Below are positions 54,698 through 63,909 of a stretch of DNA of 64,000 bases, piece after piece; the first letter of the stretch is position 1, and each line of letters opens with the position of its first letter. The DNA comes from Helicobacter sp. TUL (GTDB lineage: Bacteria > Campylobacterota > Campylobacteria > Campylobacterales > Helicobacteraceae): NCBI RefSeq assembly GCF_002287135.1, contig NZ_NESU01000002.1, positions 124,001-188,000 on the forward strand, read 5' to 3'. Both the position numbers and the translations under genes were made by a program. The notes under the pieces are model-generated. The model did not search any database, had not been told where the DNA came from, and was given only the letters and a program-made list of their open reading frames with translations.

Positions 54698-55234
54698 TTA
54701 TTTTGCTTTGATAACACCAACTACAGCAACATCTTGATTATTGAGAACTCTAACACCACTAATTTCTGGTAAATCGCGCACAAGGATAGAATCTCCTACA
54801 TCCAAGTCGGTTACATCAAGCTCATAAGCATTTGGCAAATTCTCTGGAGTGCATTGCACGCTGATACGCTTTGTAGAGATAAAAAGCACACCTTTGTTTT
54901 TTAGCCCTTTTGCGTTGCCTTTTGGTTTGACTGGAACTTTAAATTTACTCGCTACACCTTTTTGAGCCAATAACAAATCCACGTGCTTGAGGATATCTGT
55001 AACAGGATCTTTTTGATATTCTTGGACAACGACATTATAACTTTTCCCACCGACTTTCACTTCAAAAATCAAGTTTGTCTTACTCTTAATTTCTTTTATG
55101 AAATCATTGAGTTTAAACGCACAATGGATATTTTCTTGTCCTTTTCCATAGATATTGGCAATTAGATAACCATCGTTTCGCAAAGCCTTTGCTGCTGCTT
55201 TAGAAATACTCTCTCTAATGATACCTTCTAACAT
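54698..55234 (-). CDS. rplY: 50S ribosomal protein L25 (TL5/CTC type)
   Basis: A 178-residue long form of L25, with the 5S rRNA-binding N-terminal domain (about 1-90) and the extra C-terminal TL5 domain ([17 protein letters not shown] ... [19 protein letters not shown]). ATG 55234 has AAAGGA six bases upstream. It heads the rplY-pth-pyrD run and has a strong promoter. Confidence 0.93.
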   Translation of the reverse strand: MLEGIIRESISKAAAKALRNDGYLIANIYGKGQENIHCAFKLNDFIKEIKSKTNLIFEVKVGGKSYNVVVQEYQKDPVTDILKHVDLLLAQKGVASKFKVPVKPKGNAKGLKNKGVLFISTKRISVQCTPENLPNAYELDVTDLDVGDSILVRDLPEISGVRVLNNQDVAVVGVIKAK

Positions 55235-55268
55235 TTGCAATCCTTTTGTAAAAACTTAAAAAGGCGAG

Positions 55269-55277
55269 ATTATAGCA
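55269..55277 (-). promoter_or_regulatory. Strong extended -10 promoter of rplY
   Basis: On the minus strand TGC-TATAAT (55277-55269), preceded by a T6 run and A/T-rich DNA, 34 bp before the rplY ATG. This is the classical Campylobacterota form with periodic T-tracts in place of a -35. Confidence 0.7.
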
Positions 55278-55431
55278 AAAAATCCACAAAATATATCTAA
55301 AATTTTTGAGATGCAAAACTAAAACAAACATATATACAAAAAGTTAAAAAACTACATGAGAGTTAATGCTTCTTAAGATTTTTGCAAAGATAAGCCTTTT
55401 TGCAATGAATAGATTAAGGTTGTCATTTCTA
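55278..55431. other. Non-coding stretch between rplY promoter and CRISPR array
   Basis: No coding frame is supported. The only structure is a perfect stem TTGCAAA (55382-55388) / TTTGCAA (55399-55405) with a 10-nt loop, 27 bp left of the first repeat. I looked for a complement of the CRISPR repeat (a tracrRNA anti-repeat) here and saw none. Confidence 0.5.
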
Positions 55432-55731
55432 TATGTGATCCCCTAAAATCGGGTCTTATGCTCAAACTGATTTTAAGAAGCTTTATAAGCCCATAAGGTT
55501 TTAATCCCCTCGAATCGGGTCTTATGCTCAAACAAATGGAAAGCTAAGGCGTGAAATTCCATAGTTTTAATCCCCTCGAATCGGGTCTTATGCTCAAACT
55601 TATTTCCAAAAAGTGTATTAAGCGATGGGGTTTTAATCCCCTCGAATCGGGTCTTATGCTCAAACAACATTAAGCTCTATATGCGGATACGCAAAGTTTT
55701 AATCCCCTCGAATCGGGTCTTATGCTCAAAC
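55432..55731. CRISPR. CRISPR array, 5 repeats of 36 bp and 4 spacers of 30 bp
   Basis: Repeats lie at 55432-55467, 55498-55533, 55564-55599, 55630-55665 and 55696-55731. The last four are identical, starting GTTTTAATCCCC and ending TTATGCTCAAAC. The first differs at six positions, all in its left 15 bases. Every spacer is exactly 30 bp and unique, and I saw no match to the rest of the window. The 36/30 geometry and GTTTTA start are like type II repeats of Campylobacterota. In that orientation the degenerate half of repeat 1 is not needed for any crRNA. No cas gene, tracrRNA or leader is recognisable nearby. The flank 55732-55887 contains no supported gene. Confidence 0.93.
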
Positions 55732-55887
55732 AGGGTCAAAAATGAGAATCGACACCCAAAATCCCACATATTGCGACAATCAAGCTATTTCAAAGAACAT
55801 CTAAAGTTTGTAATAAAACAAGCATTATAGCAAAAATATACAAAATAATATGGCAAATTATATTTTTGCAAACTCTACTATCTGTAT

Positions 55888-57963
55888 TTATATACGCATA
55901 CATCGCATAGCGTTTGCCAAAGCCAAAAGTGCTACGCCCACATCACCAAAAATCGCTTCCCAAATGGTCGCAAACCCACATAATCCCAAAACAATAAACA
56001 CAGCCTTTATCCCAAGTGCGAGGGCGATATTTTGGTAGATGATGATTTTTGTTTTTTTGGCAATTTGTATGCTTTGGAGGAGGGTTTTTAGGGAATTGTT
56101 TGTGATGATGACATCAGCATTTTGAATACTTATATCACTACCACTACCCATTGCTATACCCACATCTGCTAGGGCAAGTGTTGGAGCATCGTTTATGCCA
56201 TCGCCCACAAAGGCTACTTTGCCACTATTGTTGGCTTTTAACTCACGCATAATCTGTGCTTTATCTTGTGGCAAGAGAGAATGCCTGTAGTTGCACCCAA
56301 GTTTTTGTGCTACTTGTTTGCAAGGATATTCTCCATCACCACTAAGCATTATAGAATCTATATGGAGTTTGTGTAGTGTATTGATAACTTGTGGGGCTTC
56401 ATCTTTTAGCACATCGGCAATGAGTATGTAGCCCAAATATTGTTTATCACGCACGATATGCACGACACTTCCTTGCACATGACAAGTATTATGAGCTATA
56501 TCAAAGGTATGGAGAATCTTGTCATTTCCAGCAAGAATCTCGTGATTATCACAAACCGCACGCACACCCAAGCCCGATAATTCCTCATATTCGCTGATAT
56601 GATGTGTATGCCCAAGCTTGTGATACGCGTCTTTTATGGATTGAGCTATAGGGTGATTAGAGAGATTATGTGCGCAAAGTGCGGTAGCTAGGACTTCATC
56701 TTTGCTAAACCCTGTATTTGGGATTATATCAAGCACTTCAAACACGCCTTTTGTCAAAGTCCCTGTTTTGTCAAATGCTATGATAGAGAGCTTGCTTAGG
56801 GCTTCTAAGTAGTTTGATCCTTTGATTAACGCACCTCTTTTGCTTGCTGCAGCCAAACCTCCAAAATACCCAATAGGCACGGATATGACAAGCGCACAAG
56901 GACAGCTTACCATAAGCACGACTAAAGCACGATAGATCCATTCTTCAAAACTTGCGCCAAAAAATATAGGTGGAATAAGGGCTAAGGCTAGAGCTAGAGC
57001 AAATACGATAGGTGTGTAATAGCGCGCAAAAGTGGTGATGAAATTTTCAGTAGGAGATTTTTGTGTTGTAGCAGAGGCTATTAAATCCGCAATTTTAGCG
57101 ATTTGGCTTGTGGCAAATGGACGCAAGACTTGAAGTGTTATGGCTTGATTTAATGCAATAGCACCACTTAGAATCTCATCACCTTGTTTAGATTCTATAG
57201 GTAGGGATTCACCACTGATAGCGGCGGTGTTAAAACTTGCACTTTCTTGCATGAGCACACAATCACACGAGAGCATTTCCCCAGCGTATAAGATAATGTG
57301 ATCACCTATGGCAAGATCTTTGGGATCAATATCTTGTGTTTGGTGTGTTGTTGTATCGATAATATGTGCTTTTGGTGGGATAAGGTTTGCGCTTTCATTG
57401 ATGGCTTGTTTAGATTTTTTGACGCTCACTTCTTGGAGATATTCTCCTGTGGCAAAGAAAAGCATAATACTTACCGCCTCTTCCCACGCCCCTAGACAAA
57501 ATGCTGCTATGGAGGCGGTGAGCATTAAGACATTTTCATCAAAAAATTCTTTGTGTTTAAAGCTTTGTATTGCACCTTTGATGACATTGCGTCCGCTTAC
57601 AAGATAGATAAGAATCCAAAGTAGCTTTATAGAAAATATCCAAAAATCGGAGGTTTTTTGCTCCAAAGATGTGAGCCAATGCATACAACCTAACGAAGCA
57701 AGAAAGAGCGCAATAAGTCCTAACAATATAAATAATTGGGGCGTGAAAATATAGCTTTTTTGGGGTTTTTTTGTAATTTTTACTTTTGGCTCAAGAGATG
57801 AGATTGCTTGTTTTATGGATTCTATATCATCGCAATCAATAGTAAGTGTGTTGGTGGCAAAAGAGATTTGCACAAATCTCACGCCTTTGATATTACGAAG
57901 TTTGCGCTCCAATGTATCGGCACAAGATGGGCATTCAAGGTTTGTTATGTGAAATGTTTGCAT
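55888..57963 (-). CDS. cadA: Heavy-metal P1B-type ATPase (Cd/Zn/Co, CadA-like)
   Basis: A metal-exporting P-type ATPase of about 690 residues. The N-terminal HMA domain carries LECPSCAD, giving a CxxC metal site. Membrane helices follow, then the actuator AISGESLPIE, the intramembrane SCPCAL (Cys-Pro-Cys of P1B pumps), phosphorylation site DKTGT, and hinge VGDGINDAPTLALADVGIAMG. The CPC with a preceding VLMVSCPCALVISVPIG fits the Zn/Cd group. ATG 57963 (MQTFHITN) has GGAG seven bases upstream; the frame further upstream lacks support. It is separated from the array by a 156-bp gap without genes. Confidence 0.9.
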   Translation of the reverse strand: MQTFHITNLECPSCADTLERKLRNIKGVRFVQISFATNTLTIDCDDIESIKQAISSLEPKVKITKKPQKSYIFTPQLFILLGLIALFLASLGCMHWLTSLEQKTSDFWIFSIKLLWILIYLVSGRNVIKGAIQSFKHKEFFDENVLMLTASIAAFCLGAWEEAVSIMLFFATGEYLQEVSVKKSKQAINESANLIPPKAHIIDTTTHQTQDIDPKDLAIGDHIILYAGEMLSCDCVLMQESASFNTAAISGESLPIESKQGDEILSGAIALNQAITLQVLRPFATSQIAKIADLIASATTQKSPTENFITTFARYYTPIVFALALALALIPPIFFGASFEEWIYRALVVLMVSCPCALVISVPIGYFGGLAAASKRGALIKGSNYLEALSKLSIIAFDKTGTLTKGVFEVLDIIPNTGFSKDEVLATALCAHNLSNHPIAQSIKDAYHKLGHTHHISEYEELSGLGVRAVCDNHEILAGNDKILHTFDIAHNTCHVQGSVVHIVRDKQYLGYILIADVLKDEAPQVINTLHKLHIDSIMLSGDGEYPCKQVAQKLGCNYRHSLLPQDKAQIMRELKANNSGKVAFVGDGINDAPTLALADVGIAMGSGSDISIQNADVIITNNSLKTLLQSIQIAKKTKIIIYQNIALALGIKAVFIVLGLCGFATIWEAIFGDVGVALLALANAMRCMRI

Positions 57964-58106
57964 ACAAGCTCTCCAAAAATTCATAGCGGTAATCATAATG
58001 TATATTTTGCAATGTCGCGTTAATGTGTTATCAAAATATATATAATTATGAGAAAATATATATGTGTGAATCTGCTATAATCACGCAATTTTTTGCAAGG
58101 ATACTG

Positions 58107-59219
58107 ATGTCTATATACCCTGTGCCAGATTGGCTTCCTGATTTTCATACGCGTATCGCGCAATGGTATGCCAAATGCGGTAGAGTGGAGTTGCCTTGGC
58201 GCAATCTTAGGCGTGATGGCTCACAGAGTTATGAAGTGTATATTAGTGAAATTATGTTGCAGCAAACACAAGTCTCCCGCGTATTAGAGGCATTTTATTT
58301 TCCATTTTTGCATACATTTCCTAGCTTGTCTGCCTTGGCAGATTCTCACGAACAAGATGTTTTGCGACTTTGGCAGGGGCTAGGGTATTATACACGAGCT
58401 CGTAATTTGCGAAAGTGTGCGCAAATTTGTGTAAAAAACCATAATGGGGCGTTGCCAAAAGGTGTGGAGAATCTCAAAAAGTTGCCCGGTATTGGTGCTT
58501 ATAGCGCTGGAGCGATAAGTTGCTTTGGCTTTGGAGAGAGTGTGGGTTTTGTTGATGCAAATATTAAGCGTGTCTTTTCTCGCCTTTTTGCGTTGCAAAA
58601 TCCAACATCACACGAATTACAAACTCTTGCCACAATATTATTAGATACACAAGATAGCTTTACATATAATCAAGCATTGCTTGATATTGGGGCTCTTGTG
58701 TGTAAAAGTAAGCCTTTGTGCATAGTATGTCCTATTAGGGAATTTTGTAAGGGTAGCAACGCCCCACATTTGTATCCACAAAAAACACTAAAGACGCGTG
58801 AATCTCTAAGATTGGAGTTATATATCATTACATATTATGAGAATCAAACATTGTATGTTGCATTAGATTCTCCACATTCTCGCAGAGATTCTACATTGTA
58901 TGCTGGGTTGTATAATGTGCCTATGCGTGCTGGAAATCTTTCTAATATTTCTCCTGCTGGTATTTCTAAGAGCTTTGCCACATCTTTTAAGCACATAGGG
59001 AGTTTTAAACACGCTTATACAAAATACGCTATCAATGCTTTGGTATTTTATGCCCATTGTCAGGATAAACAACAGGCACAAGCGCTTATAGATTCTTGTG
59101 TGATTTGTAGTGTAGATTCACAATCACGATGTGATATTGCTTTTGTGGCGCTAGATATGCTCTCTAGTATTCCACTCTCAAACCTAAGTCACAAAGCCCT
59201 AAAATGTATCCCAATGTGA
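58107..59219 (+). CDS. mutY: A/G-specific adenine DNA glycosylase
   Basis: MutY removes adenine mispaired with 8-oxoguanine. It shows LPWRNLRRDGSQSYEVYISEIMLQQTQ (catalytic Glu in SEIMLQQTQ), the helix-hairpin-helix KKLPGIGAYSAGAI with VDANIKRVFSRLF, and the 4Fe-4S loop CKSKPLCIVCPIREFC (C-x6-C-x2-C-x5-C). The C-terminal part (about 240-370) is the NUDIX-like 8-oxoG reader, ending SFKHAYTKYAINA. ATG 58107 has AAGGA five bases upstream; in-frame starts at 58023 and 58062 lack ribosome sites. Confidence 0.92.
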   Translation: MSIYPVPDWLPDFHTRIAQWYAKCGRVELPWRNLRRDGSQSYEVYISEIMLQQTQVSRVLEAFYFPFLHTFPSLSALADSHEQDVLRLWQGLGYYTRARNLRKCAQICVKNHNGALPKGVENLKKLPGIGAYSAGAISCFGFGESVGFVDANIKRVFSRLFALQNPTSHELQTLATILLDTQDSFTYNQALLDIGALVCKSKPLCIVCPIREFCKGSNAPHLYPQKTLKTRESLRLELYIITYYENQTLYVALDSPHSRRDSTLYAGLYNVPMRAGNLSNISPAGISKSFATSFKHIGSFKHAYTKYAINALVFYAHCQDKQQAQALIDSCVICSVDSQSRCDIAFVALDMLSSIPLSNLSHKALKCIPM

Positions 59220-59303
59220 TATATATAAATTTAATGAATGAGATTTTGTGTTAAGATAGCGATTGGCAAATACTACGTAAAAATGATTTTGTAAAAAGGG
59301 ATA

Positions 59304-59963
59304 ATGGTGCTTGATTGGGGTTTTATCTTACAACATACCTATATGTTTTATGATGCATTTTGGCTAACTTTAGAAATTTCTAGCATTGGCATAATTTTGG
59401 CGATTATCATTGGCTTTTTGTGCGCACTTTGCTTGTCTTTTAAACCTATCTTTTTTCTCACTCGCCTTAGTGCGCTATATGTCGAAGTGGCGCGCAATAC
59501 ACCATTGCTTATTCAGCTTTTTTTCTTATATTTTGGGCTTAGCAAAGTGGGATTACATATTAGTGCATTTTGGTGTGCGATTATTGGTGTAGCGTTTTTG
59601 GGCGGTGGTTATATGTGTGAATCGTTTCGTGCAGGATTGCAAAGTGTAGGCAAAGCACAAAAAGAATCTGCCCTTAGCATAGGATTATCGCGTTTTGATA
59701 TTGTGCGTTATGTCATTTTTCCACAAGCACTAGGCGTGTGTATGCCATCTCTAGCGGCAAATGTGATTTTTCTTATCAAAGAAACTTCAGTGGTGGGGAT
59801 TATCGCACTTGCAGATATTTTGTATGTGAGTAAGGATATTATTATGATGTATGCCAAAACTTATGAAGCACTTTTTATGTTGCTGTGTGCGTATTTGGTG
59901 ATACTTTTGCCCCTATCATTAGTGTTTAGTTTTATTGAACGCACGATTAAACAAAGGCTGTAG
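59304..59963 (+). CDS. Polar amino acid ABC transporter permease 1
   Basis: A 219-residue HisM/GlnP-type permease with five or so helices. The EAA loop that contacts the ATPase is ESALSIGLSRFDIVRYVIFPQAL (about 127-149). AAAAGGGAT precedes the ATG. It heads a three-gene set with a second permease 2 bp downstream and an ATPase beyond, but no substrate-binding protein in the cluster. The layout resembles the Campylobacter Paq glutamine transporter genes, which is suggestive only. Confidence 0.88.
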   Translation: MVLDWGFILQHTYMFYDAFWLTLEISSIGIILAIIIGFLCALCLSFKPIFFLTRLSALYVEVARNTPLLIQLFFLYFGLSKVGLHISAFWCAIIGVAFLGGGYMCESFRAGLQSVGKAQKESALSIGLSRFDIVRYVIFPQALGVCMPSLAANVIFLIKETSVVGIIALADILYVSKDIIMMYAKTYEALFMLLCAYLVILLPLSLVFSFIERTIKQRL

Positions 59964-59965
59964 CG

Positions 59966-60631
59966 ATGATAGATTCACTTTTTAGCGCAAGCAATATATA
60001 TCGCTTGGGCGAAGGATTAGGCATTACGCTTTTTGTTTCTTTTGTGTCCATTGGGCTTTCTATAGTATTTGGCTCATTAATAGGGCTATGTATGCTTATG
60101 CGATCTGTGGTGGTGCGCGTGGTATGTCGGTTGTATTTGGAATTTGTGCGTATCGTGCCTATTTTGGCATTGCTGTATGTATGTTATTTTGGATTGCCAC
60201 AAGCTATGGATATACATATCAATAATATTTTTGTGGGGATTTTGGTATTTAGTCTTTGGGGAAGTGCAGAAATGGCGGATTTGGTGCGCGGCGCGTTTAG
60301 TTCTATTAGCAATCATCAGCGAGAATCGGCTTTGAGTTTGGGTCTAAATTGGACAAAGACACAGATTTTTGTCATTTTGCCACAAGCTACTACGCGTCTT
60401 ATACCCGGAAGTATCAATCTTTTTACACGCATTATCAAAACCACCTCGCTTTTGTTGTTTATTGGAGTTGGTGATGTGTTTTTTGTCGCTAGACAGATTA
60501 TTGAAGCAAACCATACAATCGTGAGTGCGCCATTTGTGATTTATGGCTTTTTGCTTGTATTGTATTTTGTCTTATGCTATCCACTTTCTTATCTTGCAAA
60601 ACGCTTAGAATCTAAAGATTCTAGTATGTAG
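59966..60631 (+). CDS. Polar amino acid ABC transporter permease 2
   Basis: A 221-residue permease of the same family as its neighbour, with the EAA loop ESALSLGLNWTKTQIFVILPQA (about 114-135). It likely forms a heterodimer with permease 1. Its last codons (RLESKDSSM) and stop lie inside a 19-bp inverted repeat. Confidence 0.88.
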   Translation: MIDSLFSASNIYRLGEGLGITLFVSFVSIGLSIVFGSLIGLCMLMRSVVVRVVCRLYLEFVRIVPILALLYVCYFGLPQAMDIHINNIFVGILVFSLWGSAEMADLVRGAFSSISNHQRESALSLGLNWTKTQIFVILPQATTRLIPGSINLFTRIIKTTSLLLFIGVGDVFFVARQIIEANHTIVSAPFVIYGFLLVLYFVLCYPLSYLAKRLESKDSSM

Positions 60632-60647
60632 AATCTTTAGATTCTAA
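60605..60647. repeat. 19-bp perfect inverted repeat over the permease 2 stop
   Basis: The left arm 60605-60623 (TTAGAATCTAAAGATTCTA) and right arm 60629-60647 are exact reverse complements around a 5-nt loop, GTATG. Each arm is nearly palindromic itself. No T-run follows, so it is more likely an mRNA processing or stability element, or an operator, than a terminator. It stands 86 bp before the ATPase gene. Confidence 0.85.
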
Positions 60648-60733
60648 GAAACAAGATAAGCTTGTGTGGTATCAAAGCAGAGTATTTGGGAGTTTATCCC
60701 AAATGCGCTAGATTTATTGATATAAGGAGTTTT

Positions 60734-61480
60734 ATGTTACAAATCCATAACCTTACGAAGCGATACGATTCTCATCTTGTGCTTGATAATATCGATCTTG
60801 TGGTGCAAAAAGGCGAGGTAGTGACTCTTTTGGGACCTAGCGGTTGTGGTAAAAGCACATTGTTGCGTTGCATTAATGGATTAGAGCCGACACAAGGTGG
60901 TGAGATTTATTTAGAATCTGTGCAGATAAACACACCAAAGACTGATTGGAGCAAGATTCGCCAAGAAATTGGTATGGTATTTCAAAATTATGAATTATTT
61001 CCACATTTAAGCGTGGAGCAAAATATTTTATTAGGACCACTCAAGGTGCAAAAACGCCATAAAGATGAGGTATTACACCAAGCCCATAGTCTTCTTAAGC
61101 GCGTAGGTTTAGAATCTAAGCTTAAGGCATATCCTAAACTCTTAAGTGGTGGGCAAAAACAACGCGTGGCGATTGTGCGTGCATTGTGCATGAATCCAAA
61201 GATTATGCTTTTTGATGAAATTACAGCCTCGCTTGATCCTGAAATGGTGCGTGAGGTGCTTGATGTGGTTTTGGAACTTGCTGATGAAGGCATGACAATG
61301 CTTCTTGTTACTCATGAGATGGGTTTTGCAAAGGCGGTGAGTGATAAAATCGTGTTTTTGGATTCTGGAAAGATTATTGAATCTAGCACGCCACAAGAGT
61401 TTTTTACCAATCCCAAAAGCACTCGTGCCAAAAATTTTCTCAAGACTTTTGATTTCAAACGCAAACATCAGCACAATTAA
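60734..61480 (+). CDS. Polar amino acid ABC transporter ATP-binding protein
   Basis: A 248-residue ABC ATPase of the GlnQ/HisP type. It has Walker [11 protein letters not shown]-loop [11 protein letters not shown], signature LSGGQKQR, Walker [13 protein letters not shown] and switch His in [18 protein letters not shown] stands four bases before ATG 60734. A longer frame from 60662 has no ribosome site and adds residues outside the family. It powers the two permeases upstream. Confidence 0.92.
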   Translation: MLQIHNLTKRYDSHLVLDNIDLVVQKGEVVTLLGPSGCGKSTLLRCINGLEPTQGGEIYLESVQINTPKTDWSKIRQEIGMVFQNYELFPHLSVEQNILLGPLKVQKRHKDEVLHQAHSLLKRVGLESKLKAYPKLLSGGQKQRVAIVRALCMNPKIMLFDEITASLDPEMVREVLDVVLELADEGMTMLLVTHEMGFAKAVSDKIVFLDSGKIIESSTPQEFFTNPKSTRAKNFLKTFDFKRKHQHN

Positions 61481-61492
61481 GCAAAAATTTTA

Positions 61493-61563
61493 AAACACAT
61501 AATGTGTTTGTTACTTTTTGTGCCATAGAATCTAAAAAATCTTAAAACACATATTGTGTTTTT
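61493..61563 (+). promoter_or_regulatory. Twin palindromic operator-like sites before metE
   Basis: Site 1 is AAACACATAATGTGTTT (61493-61509). Site 2 is TTAAAACACATATTGTGTTTTTAA-like, with core AAAACACA-TAT-TGTGTTTT (61544-61562). The centres are 52 bp apart, about five helical turns, which would place them on the same face. A candidate -10 TAATAT follows at 61579-61584, so site 2 sits over the -35 zone. AAAAGGATCATAATG supplies the metE ribosome site. Confidence 0.65.
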
Positions 61564-61617
61564 AAAAAAACTATGCAATAATATCCGTCAAACTAAAATT
61601 TCATAAAAAGGATCATA

Positions 61618-63888
61618 ATGAGTAGTATCGTTGGATTTCCTCGTATCGGACAAAATAGAGAGCTGAAAAAAGCTTTAGAGGCATTTTGGGCTGGAAAATG
61701 TAGCCAAAGTGATTTAGAAAACGTAGCCAAAGATTTGCGTAAAAAGCATTGGGAAGCACAAAAACATCTTGATTATGTATGTGTCAATGACTTTAGCTAC
61801 TATGATAATATTTTGGATCTTGCCTATGCGCTTGGCGCAAAGCCACAAAGATTCAAAGATTTAAGCGGTTTGGAGGGATATTTTGCTATGGCACGCGGAC
61901 ATGCAAAAGGTGTAGCGTGTGAAATGACAAAATGGTTTAACACAAACTATCACTATGTCGTGCCAGAGCTTAGTCAAACAGATGTATATCAAGCACAGAT
62001 TCAAACACTAAAGGATCAATACAATGAAGCTAAAGCGCTAGGATATACGCCAAAGATTTCACTTATAGGACTTTTTACATTTTTTGGATTAAGCAAAATT
62101 GCACAAGGTGATCCAAAGGCTATTTTTGCAAAGCTCAAAAGCGCGTATTTAGATTTGGTTGATGAGATTGCCAAACTAGATTCGGAAGTTGTGATTGAAT
62201 TTAGTGAGCCTATTTTTGTGCGTGGATGGCACAATGATACGCCACAAGCACAATGTGTCTATGATAAACAAGCTATTAAAGAAGTGTATGAAAGCATTGC
62301 ACAAAAAGGCATCAAAACTATCGTAACAACTTTTTTTGAGCATAGCAATGAGCTTACAGAGGTTTTGTTGCAAACAAGCATTTATGGTATAGGACTTGAT
62401 TTTATCGCAGGGGCTAAAAATACACAATCTCTTGGCGCTATCGCGGCAAGCAACAAGGTGCTTTTTGCAGGGCTTATTGATGGGCGTAATATTTGGGTAG
62501 CAGATTTAGAATCTAAACTCAAAACATTAGAATCTATCACAGCACAAATTCCAAAAGAGCGCGTAGTGATCACTACTTCTTGCTCACTTTTGCATGTGCC
62601 TTTTGGAAAAGATGATGAAAGTAAAATGGATTCACAGATTCTAAGTTGGATTAGTTTTGCAAAAGAAAAACTTGAAGAATTAAGAGTGCTTGAAGATCTC
62701 TTCAAAAATGGCGTAAATGGAGGAAGTAAAGCATTTTTTGAAGCCAATAAGGCTATTAATAATGCGCGTAAAACTTCTGAAAAAACAAACAATAAAGCCG
62801 TGCGCGATCGCGTGAGCAAAAATACACTAAAAAGCCGCGATGTAGCTTTCAAAGATCGTATTAAGATTCAACGAGATGAGCTAGGTTATCCAGATCTTGC
62901 GACAACAACAATTGGTTCATTCCCTCAAACACCAGAACTTCGTGCATTGCGTTTGGGGTATAAAAAAGGTGAGATTAGCAAAGACGCGTATGAAGCAGGA
63001 ATCAAAGAATACATACAAGATTGTGTGAAGTTTCAAGAAGAAATTGATTTAGATGTTTTGGTGCATGGAGAGCCAGAACGCAATGATATGGTGGAGTATT
63101 TTGGGGAGCAGCTTGAAGGGTTTGTGTTTAGTCAAAATGGTTGGGTGCAAAGCTATGGTAGCCGCTGTGTGAAACCACCTATTATTTTTGGTGATGTAGC
63201 ACGACCTAAGGCAATGACACTTGATTGGATTTTGTATGCACAAAGTCTTACGAAAAAAATTATGAAAGGTATGCTAACAGGACCTGTAACGATTCTAAAT
63301 TGGAGCTTTGTGCGCGATGATATGACGCGCTCACAAGTATGCGAACAAATTGCATTAGCCATTGCTGATGAGATTGATGATTTGCAAAAAGGCGGAGTGA
63401 AAATCATTCAAGTCGATGAGGCAGCCTTTAAAGAAGGGTATCCTTTGCGCGCAGAAAATATCAAAGAATATGAGCGATGGGCACTAGAGTGCTTTAAGGT
63501 TTCTACCGCAGTAGCAAAGGCAAATACACAGATTCACACACATATGTGTTATAGTGAGTTTAATGACATTATCAAAACTATCGAGGCAATGGATGCTGAT
63601 GTGATTAGTATAGAAACTGCAAGAAGCGGAAATGAGTTGCTAAAAGTCTTTAAGGAAGTTGGCTATACACATGAAGTAGGACCGGGTGTGTATGATATTC
63701 ATAGCCCTAGAATCCCAAGCACACAAGAAATCATCGATCAAATCAAAGCGCTTTTGGAAGTATTGCCAAAAGAACAATTATGGATTAATCCAGATTGTGG
63801 GCTAAAAACTCGAAAATGGGAAGAAGTCAAGCCAAGCCTTAAAAATATGGTTGAGGCAGTTAAGGCTGTGCGAGGCACATTAGGCTAA
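61618..63888 (+). CDS. metE: Cobalamin-independent methionine synthase
   Basis: MetE transfers the methyl group of 5-methyl-tetrahydrofolate (triglutamate) to homocysteine. The 756-residue double TIM barrel starts SSIVGFPRIGQNRELKKALEAFW. The catalytic half begins TTTIGSFPQTPELRALRLGYKKG, with zinc ligands in IHTHMCYSEF (His, Cys) and NPDCGLKTR (Cys), and the His of GPGVYDIHSPRIPS. It stands 21 bp before a metF-like gene that would supply its methyl donor. Control probably acts through the twin palindromes upstream. Confidence 0.96.
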   Translation: MSSIVGFPRIGQNRELKKALEAFWAGKCSQSDLENVAKDLRKKHWEAQKHLDYVCVNDFSYYDNILDLAYALGAKPQRFKDLSGLEGYFAMARGHAKGVACEMTKWFNTNYHYVVPELSQTDVYQAQIQTLKDQYNEAKALGYTPKISLIGLFTFFGLSKIAQGDPKAIFAKLKSAYLDLVDEIAKLDSEVVIEFSEPIFVRGWHNDTPQAQCVYDKQAIKEVYESIAQKGIKTIVTTFFEHSNELTEVLLQTSIYGIGLDFIAGAKNTQSLGAIAASNKVLFAGLIDGRNIWVADLESKLKTLESITAQIPKERVVITTSCSLLHVPFGKDDESKMDSQILSWISFAKEKLEELRVLEDLFKNGVNGGSKAFFEANKAINNARKTSEKTNNKAVRDRVSKNTLKSRDVAFKDRIKIQRDELGYPDLATTTIGSFPQTPELRALRLGYKKGEISKDAYEAGIKEYIQDCVKFQEEIDLDVLVHGEPERNDMVEYFGEQLEGFVFSQNGWVQSYGSRCVKPPIIFGDVARPKAMTLDWILYAQSLTKKIMKGMLTGPVTILNWSFVRDDMTRSQVCEQIALAIADEIDDLQKGGVKIIQVDEAAFKEGYPLRAENIKEYERWALECFKVSTAVAKANTQIHTHMCYSEFNDIIKTIEAMDADVISIETARSGNELLKVFKEVGYTHEVGPGVYDIHSPRIPSTQEIIDQIKALLEVLPKEQLWINPDCGLKTRKWEEVKPSLKNMVEAVKAVRGTLG

Positions 63889-63909
63889 CCCCATACAAAG
63901 AAACACGAG

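Noticed and set aside
55278-55431. tracrRNA beside the CRISPR array
   Set aside because: No stretch complementary to the repeat was found. The stem at 55382-55405 has no following T-run and no anti-repeat.
55473-55670. 65-residue minus-strand open frame with repeated FEHKTRFEGIKT
   Set aside because: It is the CRISPR array translated: the 66-bp repeat-spacer unit is a multiple of three, so the frame stays open and yields a repeated 12-residue peptide.
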